From positions 8,017,605-8,081,604 of the forward strand of contig NC_087071.1 in assembly GCF_963678635.1 (NCBI RefSeq): a stretch of DNA of 64,000 nucleotides, in the 5' to 3' direction. The notes under the pieces are model-generated. The model ran no database searches. It had not been told where the DNA came from and worked only from the letters and a program-made list of their open reading frames with translations. This stretch comes from Symsagittifera roscoffensis. Its lineage: Eukaryota > Xenacoelomorpha > Acoela > Convolutidae. Of the stretch, positions 1 to 15,000 are shown one piece after another; the stretch's first letter is position 1; each line of letters opens with the position of its first letter. Both the position numbers and the translations under genes were made by a program.

Positions 1-33
1 CTAGTGTCCCAAGACTACTGTCCCAAGAATACT

Positions 34-3000
34 ATCTTCTTTGTACCGTCCCAAGCTTTCGCTCTACTGTCCCAAGACTGTTCGGTACTGTCCCAGTACT
101 TCTTGTTAGTGTCCCAAGACCCCTGTCCCAGGAGTACTGTCCCAAGACTAGTGTCTCAAGACTACTGTCCCAAGACTGTCCCAAGACTGCTGTCCCAAGA
201 CTACTGTCCCAAGAGTACTGTCCCAAGGGTAGTGTCCCAAGACTAGTGTCCCAAGACTAGTGTCCCAAGACTAGTGTCCTAAGACCCCTGTCCCAAGAGT
301 ACTGTCCCAAGACTAGTGTACAAGACTACTGTCCCAAGACTGTACCAAGACTGCTGTCCTAAGACTGCTGTTTCAAGACTACTGTCCCAGGAGTACTGTC
401 CCAAGGGTAGTGTCCCAAGACTAGTGTCCCAAGACTAGTGTCCCAAGACTAGTGTCCCAAGACCCCTGTCCCAAGAGTACTGTCCCAAGACTAGTGTACA
501 AGACTACTCTCCCAAGACTGTACCAAGACTGCTGTCCCAAGAATGCTGTCCCAAGACTACTGTCCCAAGAGTACTGTCCCAAGGGTAGTGTCCCAAGACT
601 AGTGTCCCAAGACTAGTGTCCCAAGACTAGTGTCCCAAGACTATTGTCCCAGGACTACTGTCCCAAGACTAGTGTCCCAAGACTACTATCCCAAGACCAC
701 TGTCCGAAGATTACTGTCCCAAGACTACTGTCCCAAGACTAGTGTCCCAAGACTACTGTCCCAAGACTACTATCTTCTTTGTACCGTCCCAAGCTTTCTC
801 TCTACTGTCCCAAGACTGTTCGGTACTGTCCCAGTACTTCTTGTTAGTGTCCCAAGACCCCTGTCCCAAGAGTACTGTCCCAAGACTAGTGTACAAGACT
901 ACTGTCCCAAGACTGCTGTCCCAAGACTACTGTCCCAAGAGTAGTGTCCCAAGACTAGTGTCCCAAGACTAGTGTCCCAAGACTAGTGTCCCAAGACTAC
1001 TGTCCCAAGACTACTGTCCCAAGACTAGTGTCCCAAGACTACTATCCCAAGACCACTGTCCCAAGACTACTGTCCCAAGACTACTGTTCCAAGACTAGTG
1101 TCCCAAGACTACAGTCCCAAGACTACTATCTTCTTTGCACCGTCCCAAGCTTTCTCTCTGCTGTCCCAAGACTGTTCGGTACTGTCCCAGGATAGTGTCC
1201 CAAGACCCCTGTCCCAAGAGTACTGTCCCAAGACTAGTGTCCCAAGACTACTGTCCCAAGACTGTCCCAAGACTGCTGTCCCAAGACTACTGTCCCAAGA
1301 GTAGTGTCACAAGGTTAGTGTCCCAAGACTAGTGTCCCAAGACTAATGTCCCAAGACTAGTGTCCCAAGACTACCGTCACAAGACTACTGTCCCAAGACT
1401 ACTGTCCCAAGACTACTGTCCCAGGACTAGTGTCCCAAGACTACTATCTCAAGACCACTGTCCCAAGACTACTGTCCCAAAACTAGTGTCCCAAGACTAC
1501 TCTCCCAAGACTACTATCTTCTTTGTACCGTCCCAAGCTTTCTCTCTACTGTCCCAAGACTGTTCGGTACTGTCCCAGTACTTCTTGTTAGTGTCCCAAG
1601 ACCCCTGTCCCAAGAGTATTGTCCCAAGACTAGTGTCCCAAGACTACTGTCCCACGAGTACTGTCCCAAGGGTAGTGTCCCAAGACTAGTGTCCCAAGAC
1701 TAGTGTCCCAGGACTAGTGTCCCAAGACTACTGTCCCAAGACTTTTGTCCCAAGACTACTGTCCCAAGACTAGTGTCCCAAGACTACTATCCCAAGACCA
1801 CTGTCCCAAGACCACTGTCCCAAGACTACTGTCCCAAAACTAGTGTCCCAAGACTACTGTCCCAAGACTACTATCTTCTTTGTACCGTCCCAAGCTTTCT
1901 CTCTACTGTCCCAAGACTGTTCGGTACTGTCCCAGTACTTCTTGTTAGTGTCCCAAGACCCCTGTCCCAAGAGTACTGTCCCAAGACTAGTGTCCCAAGA
2001 CTACTGTCCCAAGACTGTCCCAAGACTGCTGTCCCAAGACTACTGTCCCAAGAGTACTGTCACAAGGTTAGTGTCCCAAGACTAATGTCCCAAGACTACT
2101 GTCCCACGAGTACTGTCCCAAGGGTAGTGTCCCAAGACTAGTGTCCCAAGACTAGTGTCCCAGGACTAGTGTCTCAAGACTACTGTCCCAAGACTTTTGT
2201 CCCAAGACTACTGTCCCAAGACTAGTGTCCCAAGACTACTATCCCAGGACCACTGTCCCAAGACTACTGTCCCAAGACTACTGTCCCAAAACTAGTGTCC
2301 CAAGACTACTGTCCCAAGACTACTATCTTCTTTGTACCGTCTCAAGCTTTCTCTCTACTGTCCCAAGACTGTTCGGTACTGTCCCAGTACTTCTTGTTAG
2401 TGTCTCAAGACCCCTGTCCCAAGAGTACTGTCCCAAGACTAGTGTCCCAAGACAAGTGTCCGAAGACTGTCAAAGACTGCTGTCCCAAGACTACTGTCCC
2501 AAGAGTACTGTCACAAGGTTAGTGTCCCAAGACTAGTGTCCCAAGACTAGTGCCCCAAGACTAGTGTCCCAAGACTACTGTCACAAGTTTACTGTCCCAA
2601 GACTACTGTCCCAAGACTACTGTCCCAAGACTACTGTCCCAAGACTAGTGTCCCAAGACTACTATCCCAAGACCACTGTCCCAAGACTACTGTCCCAAGA
2701 CTACTGTCCCAAGACTAGTGTCCCAAGACTACAGTCCCAAGACTACTATCTTCTTTGTACCGTCCAAGCTTTCTCTCTACTGTCCCAAGACTACTGTCCC
2801 AAGAGTACTGTTCCAAGGGTAGTGTCCCAAGACTAAGGTCCCAAGACTACTGTCACAAGACTGTCCCAAGACTGCTGTCCCAAGACTACTGTCCCAAGAG
2901 TACTGTCCCAAGAGTACTGTCCCAAGACTAGTGTCCCAAGACTAGTGCCCCAAGACTAGTGTCGCAAGACTACTGTCACAAGACTACTGTCCCAAGACTA

Positions 3001-6000
3001 CTGTCCCAAGACTACTGTCCCAAGACTACTGTCCCAAGACTAGTGTCCCAAGACTACTATCCCAAGACTACTGTCCCAAGACTACTGTCCCAAGACTACT
3101 GTCCCAAGACTAGTGTCCCAAGACTACAGTCCCAAGACTACTATCTTCTTTGTACCGTCCAAGCTTTCTCTCTACTGTCCCAAGACTACTGTCCCAAGAG
3201 TACTGTTTCAAGGGTAGTGTCCCAAGACTAAGGTCCCAAGACTACTGTCACAAGACTGTCCCAAGACTGCTGTCCCAAGACTACTGTCCCTAGAGTACTG
3301 TCCCAAGGGTAGTGTCCCAAGACTAGTGTCCCAAGACTAGTGTCCCAAGACTAGTGTCCCAAGACTACTGTCCCAAGACTACTGTCCCAAGACTACTGTC
3401 CCAAGACTAGTTTCCCAAGACTACTATCCCAAGACCACTGTCCCAAGACTACTGTCCCAAGACTACTGTCCCAAGACTAGTGTCCCAAGACTACTGTCCC
3501 AAGACTACTATCTTCTTTGTACCGTCCCAAGCTTTCTCACTACTGTCCCAAGACTGTTCGCTACTGTCCCAGTTTTTCTTGTTAGTGTCTCAAGACCCCT
3601 GTCCCAAGAGTACTGTCCCGAGACTAGTGTCCCAAGACTACTGTCCCAAGACTGTCCCAAGACTGGTGTCCCAAGACTACTGTCCCAAGAGTGCTGTCAC
3701 AAAATTAGTGTCCCAAGACTAGTGTCCCAAGACTAGTGTCCCAAGACTGCTGTCACAAGACTACTGTCCCAAGACTACTGTCCCAAGACTACTGTCCCAA
3801 GACTAGTGTCCCAAGACTACTATCCCAAGACCACTGTCCCATGACTAGTGTCCCAAGTCTACTAACCCAAGACCACTGTCCCAAGATTACTGTCCCAAGA
3901 CTAGTGTCCCAAGACTACAGTCCCAAGACTACTATCTTCTTTGTACCGTCCCAAGCTTTCTCTCTACTGTCCCAAGATGGTTCGGTACTGTCCCAGTACT
4001 TCTTGTTAGTGTCCCAAGACCCCTGTCCCAAGAGTACTGTCCCAAGACTAGTGTCCCAAGACTACTCTCCCAGGACTGTCCCAAGACTGCTGTCCCAAGA
4101 CTACTGTCCCAAGAGTAATGTCCCAAGGGTAGTGTCCCAAGACTAGTGTTCCAAGACTAGTGTCCCAAGACTACTGTCCCAAGACTACTGTCACAAGACT
4201 AGTGTCCCAAGACTACTATCCCAAGACCACTGTCCCAAGACTACTGTCCCAAGACTACTGTCCCAAGACTAGTGCCCCAAGACTACTTTCCCAAGACTAC
4301 TATCTTCTTTGTACCGTCCCAAGCTTTGTCTCTACTGTCCCAAGACTGTTCGGTACTGTCCCAGTACTTCTTGTTAGTGTCCCAAGACCCCTGTCCCAAG
4401 AGTACTGTCCCAAGACTAGTGTCCCAAGACTACTGTCCCAAGACTGTCCCAAGACTGCTGTCCCAAGACTGCTGTCCCAAGAGTACTGTCCCAAGAGTAT
4501 TGTCCCAAGACTAGTGTCCCAAGACTAGTGTCCCAAGACTACTGTCCCAAGACTACTGTCCCAAGACTAGTGTCCCAAGACTACTATCCCAAGACTACTG
4601 TCCCAAGACTGCTGTCCCAAGTTTACTGTCCCAAGAGTACTGCCCCAAGGGTAGTGTCCCAAGACTAGTGTCCCAAAACTAGTGTCCCAAGACTAGTGTC
4701 ACAAGACTACTGTCCCAAGACTATTGTCCCAAGACTACTGTTCCAAGACTACTGTCCCATGACTAGTGTCCCAAGACTACTAGACCAAGACCACTGTCCC
4801 AAGACTACTGTCCCAAGACTACTGTCCCAAGACTACTGTCCCAAGACTACTGTCCCAAGACTACTATCTTCTTTGTACCGTCCCAAGCTTTCTCTCTACT
4901 GTCCCAAGACTGTTCGGTACTGTCCCAGTACTTCTTGTTAGTGTCCCAGACCCCTGTCCCAAGAGTACTGTCCAAAGACTAGTGTCCCAAAACTACTGTC
5001 CCAAGACTGTCCCAAGACTGCTGTCCCAAGACTACTGTCCCAAGAGTACTGTCCCAAGGGTAGTGTCCCACGACTAGTGTCCCAAGACTAGTGTCCCAAG
5101 ACTAGTGTCCCAAGACTACTGTCCCAAGACTACTGTCCCAAGATTACTGTCCCGAGACTAGTGTCCCAAGACTACTATCCCAAGACCACTGTACCAAGAC
5201 TACTGTCCCAAGACTACTGTCCCAAGACTAGTGTCCCAAGACTACTATCTTCTTTGTACCGTCCCAAGCTTTCTCTCTACTGTCCCAAGACTGTTCGGTA
5301 CTGTCCCAGTACTTCTTGTTAGTGTCCCAAGACCCCTGTCCCAAGACTACTGTCCCAAGACTACTGTCCCAAGACTACTGTCCCAAGACTAGTGTCCCAA
5401 GACTACTATCCCAAGACCACTGTCCCAAGACTACTGTCCCAAGACTACTGTCCCAAGAATAGTGTCACAAGACTAGTGTCCCAAGACTACTGTCCCAAGA
5501 CTACTATCTTCTTTGTACCGTCCCAAGCTTTCTCTCTAATGTCCCAAGACTGTTCGGCACTGTCCCAGTACTTCTTTTTAGTTTCCCAGACCCCTGTCCC
5601 AAGAGTACTGTCCCGAGACTAGTGTCCCAGGACTACTGTCCCAAGACTGTCCCAAGACTGCTGTCTCAAGACTACTGTACCAAGAGTACTGTCCCAAGGG
5701 TAGTTTCCCAAGACTAGTGTCCCAAGACTAGTGTCCCAAGACTACTGTCCCAAGACTACTGTCCCAAGACTACTGTCCGAAGACTAGTGTCCCAAGACTA
5801 CTATCCCAAGACCACTGTCCCAAGACTACTGTCCCAAGACTACTGTCCCAAGACTAGTGTCCCAAGACTACTATCTTCTTTGTACCGTCCCAAGCTTTCT
5901 CTCTACTGTCCCAAGACTGTTCGGTACTGTCCCAGTACTTCTTGTTAGTGTCCCAAGACCCCTGTCCCAAGAGTACTGTCCCAAGACTACTATCCCAAGA

Positions 6001-9000
6001 CTACTGTCCCAAGACTGTCCCAAGACTGCTGTCCCAAGTTTACTGTCCCAAGAGTACTGTCCCAAGGGTAGTGTCCCAAGACTAGTGTCCCAAGACTAGT
6101 GTCCCAAGACTAGTGTCCCAAGACTAATGTCCCAAGACTATTGTCCCAAGACTACTGTCCCAAGACTACTGTCCCAAGACTAGTGTCCCAAGACTACTAT
6201 TCCAAGACCACTGTCCCAAGAATACTGTCCCAAGACTACTGTCCCAAGACTAGTGTCCCAAGACTACTGTCCCAAGACTACTATCTTCTTTGTACCGTCC
6301 CAAGTTTTCTCTCTACTGTCCCAAGACTGTTCGGTACTGTCCCAGTACTTCTTGTTAGTGTCCCAGACCCCTGTCCCAAGAGTACTGTCCCAAGACTAGT
6401 GTCCCATGACTACTGTCCCAAGACTGTCCAAAGACTGTCCCAAGACTGCTGTGCCAAGACTACTGTCCCAAGAGTACTGTCCCAAGGGTAGTGTCCCAAG
6501 ACTAGTGTCCCAAGACTAGTGTCCCAAGACTACTGTCCCAAGACTACTGTCCCAAGACTACTGTCCCAAGACTAGTGTCCCAAGACTACTATCCCAAGAC
6601 TACTGTCCCAAGACTGTCCCAAGACTGCTCTCCCAAGTTTACCGTCCCAAGAGTACTGTCTCAAGGGTAGTGTCCCAAGACTAGTGTCCCAAGACTAGTG
6701 TCCCAAGACTAGTGTCCCATGACTACTGTCCCAAGACTACTGTCCCAAGACTACTGTCCCAAGACTACTGTCCCAAGACTAGTGTCCCAAGACTACTGTC
6801 CCAAGACTACTGTCCCAAGACCAGTGTCCCAAGACTAGTGTCCCAAGACTACTGTCCCAAGACTACTGTCTTCTTTGTACCGTCCCAAGCTTTCTCTCTA
6901 ATGTCCCAAGACTGTTCGGTACTGTCCCAGTACTTCTTGTTAGTGTCCCAAGACCCCTGTCCCAAGAGTACTGTCCCAAGACTACTATCCCAAGACTACT
7001 GTCCCAAGACTGTCCCAAGACTGCTGTCCCAAGTTTACTGTCCCAAGAGTACTGTCCCAAGGGTAGTGTCCCAAGACTAGTGTCCCAAAACTATTGTCCC
7101 AAGACTACTGTCCCAAGACTACTGTCCCGAGACTAGTGTCCCAGGACTACTGTCCCAAGACTGTCCCAAGACTGCTGTCCCAAGACTACTGTACCAAGAG
7201 TACTGTCCCAAGGGTAGTTTCCCAAGACTAGTGTCCCAAGACTAGTGTCCCAAGACTAGTGTCCCAAGACTACTGTCCCAAGACTACTGTCCCAAGACTA
7301 CTGTCCCAAGACTACTGTCCGAAGACTAGTGTCCCAAGACTACTATCCCAAGACCACTGTCCCAAGACTACTGTCCCAAGACTAGTGTCCCAAGACTACT
7401 ATCTTCTTTGTACCGTCCCAAGCTTTCTCTCTACTGTCCCAAGACTGTTCGGTACTGTCCCAGTACTTCTTGTTAGTGTCCCAAGACCCCTGTCCCAAGA
7501 GTACTGTCCCAAGACTACTATCCCAAGACTACTGTCCCAAGACTGTCCCAAGACTGCTGTCCCAAGTTTACTGTCCCAAGAGTACTGTCCCAAGGGTAGT
7601 GTCCCAAGACTAGTGTCCCAAGACTATTGTTCCAAGACTACTGTCCCAAGACTACTGTCGTAAGACTACTATCCCAAGACCACTGTCCCAAGACTACTGT
7701 CCCAAGACTACTGACCCAAGACTAGTGTCCCAAGACTACTGTCCCAAGACTACTATCTTCTTTGTACCGTCCCAAGTTTTCTCTCTACTGTCCCAAGACT
7801 GTTCGGTACTGTCCCAGTACTTCTTGTTAGTGTCCCAGACCCCTGTCCCAAGAGTACTGTCCCAAGACTAGTGTCCCATGACTACTGTCCCAAGACTGTC
7901 CAAAGGCTGTCCCAAGACTGCTGTCCCAAGACTACTGTCCCAAGAGTACTGTCCCAAGGGTAGTGTCCCAAGACTAGTGTCCCAAGACTAGTGTCAGAAG
8001 ACTACTGTCCCAAGACTACTTTCTCAAGACTACTGTCCCAAGACTAGTGACCCAAGACTACTATCCCAAGACCACTGTCCCAAGACTACTGTCCCAAGAC
8101 TACTGTCCCAAGACTACTGTCCCAAGAGTACTGTCCCAAGGGTAGTGTCCCAAGACTATTGTCCCAAGACTAGTGTCCCAAGACTAGTGTCCCAAGACTA
8201 CTGTCCCAAGACTACTGTCCCAAGACTACTGTCCCAAGACTAGTGTCCCAAGACTACTATCCCAAGACCACTGTCCCAAGACTACTGTCCCAAGGCTACT
8301 GTCCCAAGACTAGTGTCCCAAGACTAGTGTCCCAAGACTACTGTCCCAAGACTACTATCTTCTTTGTACCGTCCCAAGCTTTCTCTCTAATGTCCCAAGA
8401 CTGTTCGGTACTGTCCCAGTACTTCTTTTTAGTGTCCCAGACCCCTGTCCCATCAGTACTGTCCCGAGACTAGTGTCCCAGGACTACTGTCCCAAGACTG
8501 TCCCAAGACTGCTGTCCCAAGACTACTGTACCAAGACTACTGTACCAAGAGTACTGTCCCAAGGGTAGTTTCCCAAGACTAGTGTCCCAAGACTAGTGTC
8601 CCAAGACTAGTGTCCCAAGACTACTGTCCCAAGACTACTGTCCCAAGACTACTGTCCGAAGACTAGTGTCCCAAGACTACTATCCCAAGACCACTGTCCC
8701 AAGACTACTGTCCCAAGACTACTGTCCCAAGACTAGTGTCCCAAGACTACTATCTTCTTTGTACCGTCCCAAGCTTTCTCTCTACTGTCCCAAGACTGTT
8801 CGGTACTGTCCCAGTACTTCTTGTTAGTGTCCCAAGACCCCTGTCCCAAGAGTACTGTCCCAAGACTACTATCCCAAGACTACTGTCCCAAGACTGTCCC
8901 AAGACTGCTGTCCCAAGTTTACTGTCCCAAGAGTACTGTCCCAAGGGTAGTGTCCCAAGACTAGTGTCCCAAGACTAGTGTCCCAAGACTAGTGTCCCAA

Positions 9001-12000
9001 GACTATTGTCCCAAGACTACTGTCCCAAGACTACTGTCCCAAGACTAGTGTCCCAAGACTACTATCCCAAGACCACTGTCCCAAGACTACTGTCCCAAGA
9101 CTACTGTCCCAAGACTAGTGTCCCAAGACTACTGTCCCAAGACTACTATCTTCTTTGTACCGTCCCAAGTTTTCTCTCTACTGTCCCAAGACTGTTCTGT
9201 ACTGTCCCAGTACTTCTTGTTAGTGTCCCAGACCCCTATCCCAAGAGTACTGTCCCAAGACTAGTGTCCCAAGACTACTGTCCCAAGACTGTCCAAAAGA
9301 CTGTCCCAAGACTGCTGTCCCAAGACTACTGTCCCAAGAGTACTGTCCCAAGGGTAGTGTCCCAAGACTAGTGTCCCAAGACTAGTGTCCCAAGACTAGT
9401 GTCCCAAGACTACTGTCCCAAGACTACTGTCCCAAGACTACTGTCCCAAGACTAGTGTCCCAAGACTACTATCCCAAGACCACTGTCCCAAGACTACTGT
9501 CCCAAGACTACTGTCCCAAGACTACTGTCCCAAGAGTACTGTCCCAAGGGTAGTGTCCCAAGACTATTGTCCCAAGACTAGTGTCCCAAGACTAGTGTCC
9601 CAAGACTACTGTCCCAAGACTACTGTCCCAAGACTACTGCCCCAAGACTAGTGTCCCAAGACTACTATCCCAAGACCACTGTCCCAAGACTACTGTCCCC
9701 AGACTACCGTCCCAAGACTAGTGTCCCAAGACTACTGTCCCAAGACTACTATCTTCTTTGTACCGTCCCAAGCTTTCTCTCTACTGTCCCAAGACTGTTC
9801 GGTACTGTCCCAGTACTTCTTGTTAGTATCCCAAGACCCCTGTCCCAAGAGTACTGTCCCAAGACTAGTGTCCCAAGACCATTGTCCCAAGACTACTGTC
9901 CCAAGACTACTGTCCCAAGACTACTCTCGCAAGACTACTGTCCCAAGACTAGTGTCCCAAGACTAGTGTCCCAAGACTACTGTCCCAAGACTACTACCTT
10001 CTTTGTACCGTCCCAAGCTTTCTCTCTACTGTCCCAAGACTGTTCGGTACTGTCCCAGTACTTCTTGTTAGTGTCCCAAGACCCCTGTCCCAAGAGTACT
10101 GTCCCAAGACTAGTGTCCCAAGACTACTATCCCAAGACTACTGTCCCAAGACTGTCCCAAGACTGCTGTCCCAAGTTCACTGTCCCAAGAGTACTGTCCC
10201 AAGGGTAGTGTCCCAAGACTAGTGTCCCAAGACTATTGTCCCAAGACTAATGTCCCAAGACTACTGTCCCAAGACTACTGTCCCAAGACTACTGCCCCAA
10301 GACTAGTATCCCAAGACTACTATCCCAAGACCACTGTCCCAAGACTACTGTCCCAAGAATACCGTCCCAAGACTAGTGTCCCAAGACTACTGTCCCAAGA
10401 CTACTATCTTCTTTGTACCGTCCCAAGCTTTCTCTCTACTGTCCCAAGACTGTTCGGTATTGTCCCAGTACTTCTTGTTAAGGTTCCAAGACCCCTGTCC
10501 CAAGAGTACTGTCCCAAGACTAGTGTCCCAAGACTACTGTCCCAAGACTGTCCCAAGACTGTCCCAAGACTGCTGTCCCAGGACTACTGTCCCAAGAGTA
10601 CTGTCCCAAGGGTAGTGTCCCAAGACTAGTGTCCCAAGACTATTGTCCCAAGACTACTGTCCCAAGACTACTGTCCCAAGACTACTGTCCCAAGACTAGT
10701 GTCCCAAGACTACTATCCCAAGACCACTGTCCCAAGACTACTGCCCCAAGACTACTGTCCCAAGACTAGTGTCCCAAGACTACTGTCCCAAGACTACTAT
10801 CTTCTTTTTACCCTCCCAAGCTTTCTCTCTACTGTCCCAAGACTGTTCGGTACTGTCCCAGTACTTCTTGTTAGTGTCCCAAGACCCCTGTCCCAAGAGT
10901 ACTGTCCCAAGACTAGTGTCCCAAGACTACTGTCCCAAGACTGCCCCAAGACTGCTGTCCGAATGTTACTGTCCCAAGAGTACTGTCCCAAGGGTAGTGT
11001 CCCAAGACTAGTGTCCCAAGACTAGTGTCCCAAGACTAGTGTCCCACGACTACTGTCCCAAGACTACTGTCCCAAGACTACTGTCCCAAGACTAGTGTCC
11101 CAAGACTACTATCCTAAGACCACTGTTCCAAGACTACTGTCCCAAGACTACTGTCCCAAGACTACTGTCCCAAGATTAGTGTCCCAATACTACTGTCCCA
11201 AGACTACTATCTTCTTTGTACCGTCCCAAGCTTTCTCTCTACTGTCCCAAGACTGTTCGGTACTGTCCCAGTACTTCTTGTTAGTGTCTCAAGACCCCTG
11301 TCTCAAGAGTACTGTCCCAAGACTAGTGTCCCAAGACTACTGTCCCAAGACTACTATCTTCTTTGTACCGTCCCAAGCTTTCTCTCTACTGTCCCAAGAC
11401 TGTTCGGTACTGTCCCAGTACTTCTTGTTAGTCCCCAAGACCCCTGTCCAAAGAGTACCGTCCCAAGACTAGTGTCCCAAGACTACTGTCCCAAGACTGT
11501 TTCAAGACTGCTGTCCCAAGACTACTGTCCCAAGAGTACTGTTCCAAGACTAGTGTCCCAAGACTAGTGTCCCAAGACTAGTGTCCCAAGACTAGTGTCC
11601 CAAGACTAGTGTCCCAAGACTACTGTCCCAAGACTACTGTCCCAAGACTACTATCTTCTTTGTACCGTCCCAAGCTTTCTCTCTACTGTCCCAAGACTGT
11701 TCGGTACTGTCCCAGTACTTCTTGTTAAGGTCCCAAGACCCCTGTCCCAAGAGTACTGTCCCAAGACTAGTGTCCCAAGACTACTGTCCCAAGACTGTCC
11801 CAAGACTGTCCCAAGACTGTCCCAAGACTGCTGTCCCAGGACTACTGTCCCAAGAGTACTGTCCCAAGGGCAGTGTCCCAAGACTAGTGTCCCAAGACTA
11901 GTGTCCCAAGACTAGTGTCCCAAGACTATTGTCCCAAGACTACTGTCCCAAGACTACTGTCCCAAGACTACTGTCCCAAGACTACTATCTTCTTTGTACC

Positions 12001-15000
12001 GTCCCAAGCTTTCTCTCTACTGTCCCAAGACTGTTCGGTACTGTCCCAGTACTTCTTGTTAAGGTCCCAAGACCCCTGTCCCAAGAGTACTGTCCCAAGA
12101 CTAGTGTCCCAAGACTACTGCCCCAAGACTGTCCCAAGACTGTCCCAAGACTGCTGTCCCAGGACTACTGTCCCAAGAGTACTGTCCCAAGGGTAGTGTC
12201 CCAAGACTAGTGTCCCAAGACTAGTGTCCCAAGACTATCGTCCCAAGACTACTGTCCCAAGACTACTGTCCCAAGACTACTGTCCCAAGACTACTATCTT
12301 CTTTGTACCGTCCCAAGCTTTCTCTCTACTGTCCCAAGACTGTTCGGTACTGTCCCAGTACTTCTTGTTAGTGTCCCAAGACCCCTGTCCAAAGAGTACT
12401 GTCCCAAGACTAGTGTCCGAAGACTACTGTCCCAAGACTGTTTCAAGACTGCTGTCCCAAGACTACTGTCCCAAGAGTACTGTTCCAAGGGTAGTGTCCC
12501 AAGACTAGTGTCCCAAGACTAGTGTCCCAAGACTAGTATCCCAAGACTAGTGTCCCAAGACTACTGTCCCAAGACTACTGTCCCAAGACTACTATCTTCT
12601 TTGTACCGTCCCTAGCTTTCTCTCTACTGTCCCAAGACTGTTCGGTACTGTCCCAGTACTTCTTGTTAAGGTCCCAAGACCCCTGTCCCAAGAGTACTGT
12701 CCCAAGACTAGTGACCCAAGACTACTGTCCCAAAACTGTCCCAAGACTGTCCCAAGACTGCTGTCCAAGGACTACTGTCCCAATAGTACTGTCCCAAGGG
12801 TAGTGTCCCAAGACTAGTGTCCCAAGACTAGTGTCCCAAGACTATTGTCCCAAGACCCCTGTCCAAAGAGTACTGTCCCAAGACTACTGTCCCAAGACTA
12901 CTGTCCCAAGACTACTGTCCCAAGACTAGTGTCCCAAGACTACTATCCCAAGACCACTGTCCCAAGACTACTGTCCCAAGACTACTGTCCCAAGACTAGT
13001 GTCCCAAGACTACTGTCCCAAGACTACTATCTTCTTTGTACCGTCCCAAGCTTTCTCTCTACTGTCCCAAGACTGTTCGGTACTGTCCCCAAGACTACTG
13101 TCCCAAGACTGTCCCAAGACTGCTGTCCGAATGTTACTGTCCCAAGAGTACTGTCCCAAGGGTAGTGTCCCAAGACTAGTGTCCCAAGACTAGTGTCCCA
13201 AGACTAGTGTCCCAAGACTAGTGTCCCACGACTATTGTCCCAAGACTACTGTCCCAAGACTACTGTCCCAAGACTACTGTCCCAAGACTACTATCTTCTT
13301 TGTACCGTCCCAAGCTTTCTCTCTACTGTCCCAAGACTGTTCGGTACTGTCCCAGTACTTCTTGTTAGTGTCCCAAGACCCCTGTCCAAAGAGTACTGTC
13401 CCAAGACTAGTGTCCCAAGACTACTGTCCCAAGACTGTTTCAAGACTGCTGTCCCAAGACTACTGTCCCAAGAGTACTGTTCCAAGGGTAGTGTCCCTAG
13501 ACTAGTGTCCCAAGACTAGTGTCCCAAGACTAGTATCCCAAGACTAGTGTCCCAAGACTACTGTCCCAAGACTACTGTCCCAAGACTACTATCTTCTTTG
13601 TACCGTCCCTAGCTTTCTCTCTACTGTCCCAAGACTGTTCGGTACTGTCCCAGTACTTCTTGTTAAGGTCCCAAGACCCCTGTCCCAAGAGTACTGTCCC
13701 AAGACTAGTGACCCAAGACTACTGTCCCAAAACTGTCCCAAGACTGTCCCAAGACTGCTGTCCAAGGACTACTGTCCCAATAGTACTGTCCCAAGGGTAG
13801 TGTCCCAAGACTAGTGTCCCAAGACTAGTGTCCCAAGACTATTGTCCCAAGACCCCTGTCCAAAGAGTACTGTCCCAAGACTACTGTCCCAAGACTACTG
13901 TCCCAAGACTACTGTCCCAAGACTAGTGTCCCAAGACTACTATCCCAAGACCACTGTCCCAAGACTACTGTCCCAAGACTACTGTCCCAAGACTAGTGTC
14001 CCAAGACTACTGTCCCAAGACTACTATCTTCTTTGTACCGTCCCAAGCTTTCTCTCTACTGTCCCAAGACTGTTCGGTACTGTCCCAGTACTTCTTGTTA
14101 GTGTCCCAAGACCCCTGTCCCAAGAGTACTGTCCCAAGACTAGTGTCCCAAGACTACTGTCCCAAGACTGTCCCAAGACTGCTGTCCGAATGTTACTGTC
14201 CCAAGAGTACTGTCCCAAGGGTAGTGTCCCAAGACTAGTGTCCCAAGACTAGTGTCCCAAGACTAGTGTCCCAAGACTAGTGTCCCACGACTACTGTCCC
14301 AAGACTACTGTCCCAAGACTACTGTCCCAAGACTAGTGTCCCAAGACTACTATCCTAAGACCACTGTTCCAAGACTACTGTCCCAAGACTACTGTCCCAA
14401 GACTACTGTCCCAAGATTAGTGTCCCAAGACTACTGTCCGAAGACTACTATCTTCTTTGTACCGTCCCAAGCTTTCTCTCTACTGTCCCAAGACTGTTCG
14501 GTACTGTCCCAGTACTTCTTGTTAGTGTCTCAAGACCCCTGTCCCAAGAGTACTGTCCCAAGACTAGTGTCCCAAGACTACTGTCCCAAGACTACTATCT
14601 TCTTTGTACCGTCCCAAGCTTTCTCTCTACTGTCCCAAGACTGTTCGGTACTGTCCCAGTACTTCTTGTTAGTGTCCCAAGACCCCTGTCCAAAGAGTAC
14701 TGTCCCAAGACTAGTGTCCCAAGACTACTGTCCCAAGACTGTTTCAAGACTGCTGTCCCAAGACCACTGTCCCAAGAATACTATTCCAAGGGTAGTGTCC
14801 CAAGACTAGTGTCCCAAGACTAGTGTCCCAAGACTAGTGTCCCAAGACTAGTGTCCCAAGACTAGTGACCCAAGACTGCTGTCCCAAGACTACTGTCCCA
14901 AGACTACTGTCCCAAGACTAGTGTCCCAAGACTACTGTCCCAAGACTACTGTCCCAAGACTACTGTCCCAAGACTAGTGTCCCAAGACTACCGTCCCAAG